Shown here piece after piece: positions 1 to 9,922 of a stretch of DNA of 64,000 bases. Both the position numbers and the translations under genes were made by a program. Positions within the stretch are counted from its first letter, which is position 1. The number at the start of each line of letters is the position of its first letter. The notes beneath the pieces were generated by a model. That model saw only the letters and a program-made list of their open reading frames with translations, was not told the DNA's origin and ran no database searches. Source of the stretch: Gordius sp. MW1 (lineage: Eukaryota; Nematomorpha; Gordioida; Gordea; Gordiidae); assembly GCA_964036665.1 (NCBI GenBank), contig OZ038526.1, forward strand, positions 15,128,001 through 15,192,000, given 5' to 3'.

Positions 1-481
1 TAAATTTTTACTTGGGATCATAGAAACCACGTCTGAAAACGACAACTTTCATCGGATGAATACGGTTCAAAGAAAAATATGTAAAAAATTTTGAGATAAA
101 AATATTTATTTTTTTTGATTCTATGTGAAAGTGAAAAAATATATAAAAGTAAGCCAATTTGAGAATCTTATTATCCTAGATTGACTTCCGAAAAGAGGTT
201 TTAAGCTGCGAGAACTATCATTTTGACAAAAGACAACGTTTTATTGTTGCGATTAGTTTGTTGTATCGCAACGTGAGTGCTTAATTTTTGAAAACTGCTC
301 TATGCGATCATGATTTCAAAGTAATAGTTTTTTTCTGATAAATTTTTACTTGGGATCATAGAAACCACGTCTGAAAACGACAACTTTCATCGGATGAATA
401 CGGTTCAAAGAAAAATATGTGAAAAATTTTGAGGTAAAAATATTTATTTTTTTCGATTCTATGTGAAAGAGCATGAAAAAA

Positions 482-491
482 TATATAAAAG
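482..491 (+). promoter_or_regulatory. TATA-box-like TATATAAAAG (representative of nearly every monomer)
   Basis: TATATAAAAG matches the eukaryotic TATA consensus (TATAWAAR) and occurs at monomer positions 144-153 in almost every repeat, including the copies with GAAAAATTATAT upstream. Damaged copies are at 22334-22678 and 24045-24387. I found no clear initiator element 25 to 35 bp downstream, so this may simply be A/T-rich sequence. Satellite transcription is known in insects and other animals, but nothing in this window proves it. Confidence 0.3.
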
Positions 492-587
492 TAAGCCAAT
501 TTGAGAATCCTATTATCCTCGATTGACTTCCGAAAAGAGGTTTTAAGCTGCGAGAACTATCATTTTGACAAAAGACAACGTTTTATT

Positions 588-614
588 GTTGCGATTAGTT
601 TGTTGTATCGCAAC
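588..614 (+). repeat. 8-bp inverted repeat with 11-nt loop (representative of nearly every monomer)
   Basis: GTTGCGAT at 588-595 is the exact reverse complement of ATCGCAAC at 607-614, separated by TAGTTTGTTGT. It is the best dyad in the monomer (monomer positions 250-276). Nearly all monomers outside Region VI keep it intact. Exceptions include the 27-bp deletion copies, the CGAAAC lineage, and single changes near 8794, 24314, 46544 and 47216. Kinds a, c, e and f0 of Region VI change both arms. Function, if any, is unknown; short dyads are common in satellites. Confidence 0.75.
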
Positions 615-683
615 GTGAGTGCTTAATTTTTGAAAACTGCTCTATGCGATCATGATTTCAAAGTAATAGTTTCTAGATTCTTA

Positions 684-999
684 TAAATTTTTACTTGGGA
701 TCATAGAAACCACGTCTGAAAACGACAACTTTAATCGGATGAATACGGTTCAAAGAAAAATATATGAAAAATTTTGAGGTAAAAATATTTATTTTTTTCG
801 ATTCTATGTGAAAGAGCATGAAAAAATATATAAAAGTAAGCCCATTTGAGAATCCTATTATCCTCGATTGACTTCCGAAAAGAGGTTTTAAGCTGCGAGA
901 ACTATCATGCGATTAGTTTGTTGTATCGCAACGTGAGTGCTTAATTTGAAAACTGCTCTATGCGATCATGATTTCAAAGTAATAGTTTTTAGATTCTGA
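684..999 (+). repeat. 316-bp monomer with 27-bp deletion (first copy)
   Basis: This monomer lacks monomer positions 226-252, so ATCAT joins directly to GCGATTAG, and it also lacks two T of the run before GAAAACTG. The 27-bp deletion removes three bases (GTT) of the left arm of the conserved inverted repeat and leaves a 5-bp GCGAT/ATCGC stem. The same deletion is at 3058-3373 and nowhere else in the window, so the two copies descend from one event carried by the 2,374-bp duplication. Confidence 0.93.
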
Positions 1000-3057
1000 T
1001 AAATTTTTACTTGGGATCATAGAAACCACGTCTGAAAACGACAACTTTCATCGGATGATTACGGTTCAAAGAAAAATATGTGAAAAATTTTGAGGTAAAA
1101 ATATTTATTTTTTTCGATTCTATGTGAAAGAGCATGAAAAAATATATAAAAGTAAGCCAATTTTAGAATCCTATTATCCTCGATTGACTTCCGAAAAGAG
1201 GTTTTAAGCTGCGAGAACTATCATTTTGACAAAAGACAACGTTTTATTGTTGCGATTAGTTTGTTGTATCGCAACGTGAGTGCTTAATTTTTAAAAACTG
1301 CTCTATGCGATCATGATTTCAAAGTAATAGTTTTTAGATTCTGATAAATTTTTACTTGGGATCATAGAAACCACGTCTGAAAACGACAACTTTCATCGGA
1401 TGAATACGGTTCAAAGAAAAATATGTGAAAGATTTTGAGGTTAAAATATTTATTTTTTTCGATTCTATGTGAAAGAGCATGAAAAATTATATAAAAGTAA
1501 GCCAATTTGAGAATCCTATTATCCTCGATTGACTTCCGAAAAGAGGTTTTAAGCTGCGAGAACTATCATTTTGACAAAAGACAACGTTTTATTGTTGCGA
1601 TTAGTTTGTTGTATCGCAACGTGAGTGCTTAATTTTTGAAAACTGCTCTATGCGATCATGATTTCAAATTAATAGTTTTTAGATTCTGATAAATTTTTAC
1701 TTGGGATCATAGAAACCACGTCTGAAAACGACAACTTTCATCGGATGAATACGGTTCAAAGAAAAATATGTGAAAGATTTTCCGTTAAAATATTTATTTT
1801 TTTCGATTCTATGTGAAAGAGCATGAAAAAATATATAAAAGTAAGCCAATTTGAGAATCCTATTATCCTCGATTGACTTCCGAAAAAAGGTTTGAAGCTG
1901 CGAGAACTATCATTTTGACAAAAGACAACGTTTTATTGTTGCGATTAGTTTGTTGTATCGCAACGTGAGTGCTTAATTTTTGAAAACTGCTCTATGCGAT
2001 CATGATTTCAAAGTAATAGTTTCTAGATTCTGATAAATTTTTACTTGGGATCATAGAAACCACGTCTGAAAACGACAACTTTCATCGGATGAATACGGTT
2101 CAAAGAAAAATATGTTAAAAATTTTGAGGTAAAAATATTTATTTTTTTCGATTCTATGTGAAAGTGAAAAAATATATAAAAGTAAGCCAATTTGAGAATC
2201 CTATTATCCTAGATTGACTTCCGAAAAGAGGTTTTAAGCTGCGCGAACTATCATTTTGACAAAAGACAACGTTTTATTGTTGCGATTAGTTTGTTGTATC
2301 GCAACGTGAGTGCTTAATTTTTGAAAACTGCTCTATGCGATCACGATTTCAAAGTAATAGTTTTTAGATTCTGATAAATTTTTACTTGGGATCATAGAAA
2401 CCACGTCTGAAAACGACAACTTTCATCGGATGAATACGGTTCAAAGAAAAATATGTAAAAAATTTTGAGATAAAAATATTTATTTTTTTTGATTCTATGT
2501 GAAAGTGAAAAAATATATAAAAGTAAGCCAATTTGAGAATCTTATTATCCTAGATTGACTTCCGAAAAGAGGTTTTAAGCTGCGAGAACTATCATTTTGA
2601 CAAAAGACAACGTTTTATTGTTGCGATTAGTTTGTTGTATCGCAACGTGAGTGCTTAATTTTTGAAAACTGCTCTATGCGATCATGATTTCAAAGTAATA
2701 GTTTTTTTCTGATAAATTTTTACTTGGGATCATAGAAACCACGTCTGAAAACGACAACTTTCATCGGATGAATACGGTTCAAAGAAAAATATGTGAAAAA
2801 TTTTGAGGTAAAAATATTTATTTTTTTCGATTCTATGTGAAAGAGCATGAAAAAATATATAAAAGTAAGCCAATTTGAGAATCCTATTATCCTCGATTGA
2901 CTTCCGAAAAGAGGTTTTAAGCTGCGAGAACTATCATTTTGACAAAAGACAACGTTTTATTGTTGCGATTAGTTTGTTGTATCGCAACGTGAGTGCTTAA
3001 TTTTTGAAAACTGCTCTATGCGATCATGATTTCAAAGTAATAGTTTCTAGATTCTTA

Positions 3058-3373
3058 TAAATTTTTACTTGGGATCATAGAAACCACGTCTGAAAACGAC
3101 AACTTTAATCGGATGAATACGGTTCAAAGAAAAATATATGAAAAATTTTGAGGTAAAAATATTTATTTTTTTCGATTCTATGTGAAAGAGCATGAAAAAA
3201 TATATAAAAGTAAGCCCATTTGAGAATCCTATTATCCTCGATTGACTTCCGAAAAGAGGTTTTAAGCTGCGAGAACTATCATGCGATTAGTTTGTTGTAT
3301 CGCAACGTGAGTGCTTAATTTGAAAACTGCTCTATGCGATCATGATTTCAAAGTAATAGTTTTTAGATTCTGA
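3058..3373 (+). repeat. 316-bp monomer with 27-bp deletion (second copy)
   Basis: Matches 684-999, including the rare TAAGCCCATTT in place of TAAGCCAATTT. It is the third monomer of the second Region I unit, 2,374 bp downstream of its partner. Confidence 0.93.
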
Positions 3374-4063
3374 TAAATTTTTACTTGGGATCATAGAAAC
3401 CACGTCTGAAAACGACAACTTTCATCGGATGATTACGGTTCAAAGAAAAATATGTGAAAAATTTTGAGGTAAAAATATTTATTTTTTTCGATTCTATGTG
3501 AAAGAGCATGAAAAAATATATAAAAGTAAGCCAATTTTAGAATCCTATTATCCTCGATTGACTTCCGAAAAGAGGTTTTAAGCTGCGAGAACTATCATTT
3601 TGACAAAAGACAACGTTTTATTGTTGCGATTAGTTTGTTGTATCGCAACGTGAGTGCTTAATTTTTAAAAACTGCTCTATGCGATCATGATTTCAAAGTA
3701 ATAGTTTTTAGATTCTGATAAATTTTTACTTGGGATCATAGAAACCACGTCTGAAAACGACAACTTTCATCGGATGAATACGGTTCAAAGAAAAATATGT
3801 GAAAGATTTTGAGGTTAAAATATTTATTTTTTTCGATTCTATGTGAAAGAGCATGAAAAATTATATAAAAGTAAGCCAATTTGAGAATCCTATTATCCTC
3901 GATTGACTTCCGAAAAAAGGTTTTAAGCTGCGAGAACTATCATTTTGACAAAAGACAACGTTTTATTGTTGCGATTAGTTTGTTGTATCGCAACGTGAGT
4001 GCTTAATTTTTGAAAACTGCTCTATGCGATCATGATTTCAAAGTAATAGTTTCTAGATTCTTA

Positions 4064-7000
4064 TAAATTTTTACTTGGGATCATAGAAACCACGTCTGAA
4101 AACGACAACTTTAATCGGATGAATACGGTTCAAAGAAAAATATGTGAAAAATTTTGAGGTAAAAATATTTATTTTTTTCGATTCTATGTGAAAGAGCATG
4201 AAAAAATATATAAAAGTAAGCCAATTTGAGAATCCTATTATCCTCGATTGACTTCCGAAAAGAGGTTTTAAGCTGCGAGAACTATCATTTTGACAAAAGA
4301 CAACGTTTTATGTTGCGATTAGTTTGTTGTATCGCAACGTGAGTGCTTAATTTTTGAAAACTGCTCTATGCGATCATGATTTCAAAGTAATAGTTTTTAG
4401 ATTCTGATAAATTTTTACTTGGGATCATAGAAACCACGTCTGAAAACGACAACTTTCATCGGATGAATAAGGTTCAAAGAAAAATATGTGAAAAATTTTG
4501 TGATAAAAATATTTATTTTTTTCAATTCTATGTAAAAGAGCATGAAAAAATATATAAAAGTAAGCCAATTTGAGATTCCTATTATCCTCGATTGACTTCC
4601 GAAAAGAGGTTTTAAGCTGCGAGAACTATCATTTTGACAAAAGACAACGTTTTATTGTTGCGATTAGTATGTTGTATCGCAACGTGAGTGCTTATTTTTT
4701 GAAAACTGCTCTATGCGATCATGATTTCAAAGTAATAGTTTTTAGATTCTGATAAATTTTTACTTGGGATCATAGAAACCACGTCTGAAAACGACAACTT
4801 TCATCGGATGAATACGGTTCAAAGAAAAATATGTGAAAGATTTTGAGGTTAAAATATTTATTTTTTTTGATTCTATGTGAAAGAGCATGAAAAATTATAT
4901 AAAAGTAAGCCAATTTGAGAATCCTATTATCCTCGATTGACTTCCGAAAAAAGGTTTTAAGCTGCGAGAACTATCATTTTGACAAAAGACAACGTTTTAT
5001 TGTTGCGATTAGTTTGTTGTATCGCAACGTGAGTGCTTAATTTTTGAAAACTGCTCTATGCGATCATGATTTCAAAGTAATAGTTTCTAGATTCTTATAA
5101 ATTTTTACTTGGGATCATAGAAACCACGTCTGAAAACGACAACTTTAATCGGATGAATACGGTTCAAAGAAAAATATGTGAAAAATTTTGAGGTAAAAAT
5201 ATTTATTTTTTTCGATTCTATGTGAAAGAGCATGAAAAAATATATAAAAGTAAGCCAATTTGAGAATCCTATTATCCTCGATGGACTTCCGAAAAGAGGT
5301 TTTAAGCTGCGAGAACTATCATTTTGACAAAAGACAACGTTTTATTGTTGCGATTAGTTTGTTGTATCGCAACGTGAGTGCTTAATTTTTGAAAACTGCT
5401 CTATGCGATCATGATTTCAAAGTAATAGTTTCTAGATTCTTATAAATTTTTACTTGGGATCATAGAAACCACGTCTGAAAACGACAACTTTAATCGGATG
5501 AATACGGTTCAAAGAAAAATATGTGAAAAATTTTGAGGTAAAAATATTTATTTTTTTCGATTCTATGTGAAAGAGCATGAAAAAATATATAAAAGTAAGC
5601 CAATTTGAGAATCCTATTATCCTCGATTGACTTCCGAAAAGAGGTTTTAAGCTGCGAGAACTATCATTTTGACAAAAGACAACGTTTTATGTTGCGATTA
5701 GTTTGTTGTATCGCAACGTGAGTGCTTAATTTTTGAAAACTGCTCTATGCGATCATGATTTCAAAGTAATAGTTTTTAGATTCTGATAAATTTTTACTTG
5801 GGATCATAGAAACCACGTCTGAAAACGACACCTTTCATCGGATGAATAAGGTTCAAAGAAAAATATGTGAAAAATTTTGTGATAAAAATATTTATTTTTT
5901 TCAATTCTATGTAAAAGAGCATGAAAAAATATATAAAAGTAAGCCAATTTGAGAATCCTATTATCCTCGATTGACTTCCGAAAAGAGGTTTTAAGCTGCG
6001 AGAACTATCATTTTGACAAAAGACAACGTTTTATTGTTGCGATTAGTATGTTGTATCGCAACGTGAGTGTTTATTTTTTGAAAACTGCTCTATGCGATCA
6101 TGATTTCAAAGTAATAGTTTTTAGATTCTGATAAATTTTTACTTGGGATCATAGAAACCACGTCTGAAAACGACAACTTTCATCGGATGAATACGGTTCA
6201 AAGAAAAATATGTGAAAGATTTCGAGGTTAAAATATTTATTTTTTTTGATTCTATGTGAAAGAGCATGAAAAATTATATAAAAGTAAGCCAATTTGAGAA
6301 TCCTATTATCCTCGATTGACTTCCGAAAAAAGGTTTTAAGCTGCGAGAACTATCATTTTGACAAAAGACAACGTTTTATTGTTGCGATTAGTTTGTTGTA
6401 TCGCAACGTGAGTGCTTAATTTTTGAAAACTGCTCTATGCGATCATGATTTCAAAGTAATAGTTTCTAGATTCTTATAAATTTTTACTTGGGATCATAGA
6501 AACCACGTCTGAAAACGACAACTTTAATCGGATGAATACGGTTCAAAGAAAAATATGTGAAAAATTTTGAGGTAAAAATATTTATTTTTTTCGATTCTAT
6601 GTGAAAGAGCATGAAAAAATATATAAAAGTAAGCCAATTTGAGAATCCTATTATCCTCGATTGACTTCCGAAAAGAGGTTTTAAGCTGCGAGAACTATCA
6701 TTTTGACAAAAGACAACGTTTTATTGTTGCGATTAGTTTGTTGTATCGCAACGTGAGTGCTTAATTTTTGAAAACTGCTCTATGCGATCATGATTTCAAA
6801 GTAATAGTTTTTAGATTCTGATAAATTTTTACTTGGGATCATAGAAACCACGTCTGAAAACGACAACTTTCATCGGATGAATAAGGTTCAAAGAAAAATA
6901 TGTGAAAAATTTTGTGATAAAAATATTTATTTTTTTCAATTCTATGTAAAAGAGCATGAAAAAATATATAAAAGTAAGCCAATTTGAGAATCCTATTATC

Positions 7001-9922
7001 CTCGATTGACTTCCGAAAAGAGGTTTTAAGCTGCGAGAACTATCATTTTGACAAAAGACAACGTTTTATTGTTGCGATTAGTATGTTGTATCGCAACGTG
7101 AGTGCTTATTTTTTGAAAACTGCTCTATGCGATCATGATTTCAAAGTAATAGTTTTTAGATTCTGATAAATTTTTACTTGGGATCATAGAAACCACGTCT
7201 GAAAACGACAACTTTCATCGGATGAATACGGTTCAAAGAAAAATATGTGAAAGATTTTGAGGTTAAAATATTTATTTTTTTTGATTCTATGTGAAAGAGC
7301 ATGAAAAATTATATAAAAGTAAGCCAATTTGAGAATCCTATTATCCTCGATTGACTTCCGAAAAAAGGTTTTAAGCTGCGAGAACTATCATTTTGACAAA
7401 AGACAACGTTTTATTGTTGCGATTAGTTTGTTGTATCGCAACGTAAGTGCTTAATTTTTGAAAACTGCTCTATGCGATCATGATTTCAAAGTAATAGTTT
7501 CTAGATTCTTATAAATTTTTACTTGGGATCATAGAAACCACGTCTGAAAACGACAACTTTAATCGGATGAATACGGTTCAAAGAAAAATATGTGAAAAAT
7601 TTTGAGGTAAAAATATTTATTTTTTCGATTCTATGTGAAAGAGCATGAAAAAATATATAAAAGTAAGCCAATTTGAGAATCCTATTATCCTCGATGGACT
7701 TCCGAAAAGAGGTTTTAAGCTGCGAGAACTATCATTTTGACAAAAGACAACGTTTTATTGTTGCGATTAGTTTGTTGTATCGCAACGTGAGTGCTTAATT
7801 TTTGAAAACTGCTCTATGCGATCATGATTTCAAAGTAATAGTTTTTAGATTCTGATAAATTTTTACTTGGGATCATAGAAACCACGTCTGAAAACGACAA
7901 CTTTCATCGGATGAATAAGGTTCAAAGAAAAATATGTGAAAAATTTTGTGATAAAAATATTTATTTTTTTCAATTCTATGTAAAAGAGCATGAAAAAATA
8001 TATAAAAGTAAGCCAATTTGAGAATCCTATTATCCTCGATTGACTTCCGAAAAGAGGTTTTAAGCTGCGAGAACTATCATTTTGACAAAAGACAACGTTT
8101 TATTGTTGCGATTAGTATGTTGTATCGCAACGTGAGTGCTTATTTTTTGAAAACTGCTCTATGCGATCATGATTTCAAAGTAATAGTTTTTAGATTCTGA
8201 TAAATTTTTACTTGGGATCATAGAAACCACGTCTGAAAACGACAACTTTCATCGGATGAATACGGTTACAAGAAAAATATGTGAAAAATTTTGAGGTTAA
8301 AATATTTATTTTTTCGATTCTATGTGAAAGAGCATCAAAAAATATATAAAAGTAAGCCAATTTGAGAATCCTATTATCCTCGATTGACTTCCGAAAAGAG
8401 GTTTTAAGCTGCGAGAACTATCATTTTGACAAAAGACAACGTTTTATTGTTGCGATTAGTTTGTTGTATCGCAACGTGAGTGCTTAATTTTTGAAAACTG
8501 CTCTATGCGATCATGATTTCAAAGTAATAGTTTCTAGATTCTTATAAATTTTTACTTAGGATCATAGAAACCACGTCTGAAAACGACAACTTTAATCGGA
8601 TGAATACGGTTCAAAGAAAAATATGTGAAAAATTTTGAGGTAAAAATATTTATTTTTTCGATTCTATGTGAAAGAGCATGAAAAAATATATAAAAGTAAG
8701 CCAATTTGAGAATCCTATTATCCTCGATGGACTTCCGAAAAGAGGTTTTAAGCTGCGAGAACTATCATTTTGACAAAAGACAACGTTTTATTGTAGCGAT
8801 TAGTTTGTTGTATCGCAACGTGAGTGCTTAATTTTTGAAAACTGCTCTATGCGATCATGATTTCAAAGTAATAGTTTTTAGATTCTGATAAATTTTTACT
8901 TGGGATCATAGAAACCACGTCTGAAAACGACAACTTTCATCGGATGAATAAGGTTCAAAGAAAAATATGTGAAAAATTTTGTGATAAAAATATTTATTTT
9001 TTTCAATTCTATGTAAAAGAGCATAAAAAAATATATAAAAGTAAGCCAATTTGAGAATCCTATTATCCTCGATTGACTTCCGAAAAGAGGTTTTAAGCTG
9101 CGAGAACTATCATTTTGACAAAAGACAACGTTTTATTGTTGCGATTAGTATGTTGTATCGCAACGTGAGTGCTTATTTTTTGAAAACTGCTCTATGCGAT
9201 CATGATTTCAAAGTAATAGTTTTTAGATTCTGATAAATTTTTACTTGGGATCATAGAAACCACGTCTGAAAACGACAACTTTCATCGGATGAATACGGTT
9301 ACAAGAAAAATATGTGAAAAATTTTGAGGTTAAAATATTTATTTTTTCGATTCTATGTGAAAGAGCATCAAAAAATATATAAAAGTAAGCCAATTTGAGA
9401 ATCCTATTATCCTCGATTGACTTCCGAAAAGAGGTTTTAAGCTGCGAGAACTATCATTTTGACAAAAGACAACGTTTTATTGTTGCGATTAGTTTGTTGT
9501 ATCGCAACGTGAGTGCTTAATTTTTGAAAACTGCTCTATGCGATCATGATTTCAAAGTAATAGTTTCTAGATTCTTATAAATTTTTACTTGGGATCATAG
9601 AAACCACGTCTGAAAACGACAACTTTAATCGGATGAATACGGTTCAAAGAAAAATATGTGAAAAATTTTGAGGTAAAAATATTTATTTTTTTCGATTCTA
9701 TGTGAAAGAGTATGAAAAAATATATAAAAGTAAGCCAATTTGAGAATCCTATTATCCTCGATTGACTTCCGAAAAGAGGTTTTAAGCTGCGAGAACTATC
9801 ATTTTGACAAAAGACAACGTTTTATTGTTGCGATTAGTTTGTTGTATCGCAACGTGATTGCTTAATTTTTGAAAACTGCTCTATGCGATCATGATTTCAA
9901 AGTAATAGTTTTTAGATTCTGA
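4064..9922 (+). repeat. Region IIa: three-monomer O-R-L order, about 1,034 bp
   Basis: Seventeen monomers start at 4064, 4408, 4753, 5098, 5443, 5787, 6132, 6477, 6822, 7167, 7512, 7856, 8201, 8545, 8889, 9234 and 9578. Three kinds alternate. Kind O has AATAAGG, TTTTGTGATAAA, CAATTCTATGTAAAAG, GTATGTTG and GCTTATTTTTTG. Kind R has GTGAAAGATTTTGAGGTT, usually GAAAAATTATAT and GAAAAAAGG; the later R copies at 8201 and 9234 have GGTTACAAG instead. Kind L has TTTAATCGG. Kind O recurs at 4408, 5787, 6822, 7856 and 8889: the first interval is four monomers (1,379 bp), the others three (1,035, 1,034 and 1,033 bp). The extra monomer at 5098 is a second L. No gene. Confidence 0.9.
4408..4752 (+). repeat. 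Representative O-kind monomer (in-frame stop lost)
   Basis: The first of ten O-kind monomers (4408, 5787, 6822, 7856, 8889, 14063, 15098, 16132, 17510, 18889). One substitution turns GCTTAATTTTT into GCTTATTTTTT and removes a TAA, leaving a 60-codon frame from 4570 to 4752. That frame opens with TTG, not ATG, and ends at the TGATAA present in nearly every monomer. Because 345 is divisible by three the frame keeps register between monomers, yet the TGATAA always closes it. I read it as non-coding. Confidence 0.88.

Larger units (their letters stand above)
1..4063 (+). repeat. Region I: seven-monomer HOR (2,374 bp) and partial second copy
   Basis: Twelve monomers start at 1, 339, 684, 1000, 1345, 1690, 2034, 2375, 2713, 3058, 3374 and 3719. 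The block 1-1542 recurs at 2375-3916 with no difference that I could see, including private markers: a 338-bp first monomer lacking AGCA of GAGCATG, the 27-bp deletion in the third monomer, and GATGATTACGG in the fourth. Identity stops at 1543 versus 3917 (G versus A). After that the left copy goes on to a monomer with TTTTCCGTTAAAA near 1780, while the right copy switches to the kind common in Region II. The duplication may extend left of the window. No gene is present. Confidence 0.9.

Noticed and set aside
91-110. GAGGTAAAA as a conserved 5' splice site in the monomer
   Set aside because: The match is short, and many monomers have GAGGTTAAAA, GAGATAAAA or GTGATAAAA instead. No exon structure or matching acceptor is apparent.
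4570-4752. Recurrent 60-codon plus-strand open frame (also at 5949, 6984, 8018, 9051, 14225, 15260, 16294, 17672, 19051, 22835 and 24205)
   Set aside because: It starts with TTG, not ATG. It is open only because one substitution removes a TAA, and it ends at a TGATAA found in nearly every monomer. It lies wholly inside the repeat and shows no recognisable domain.
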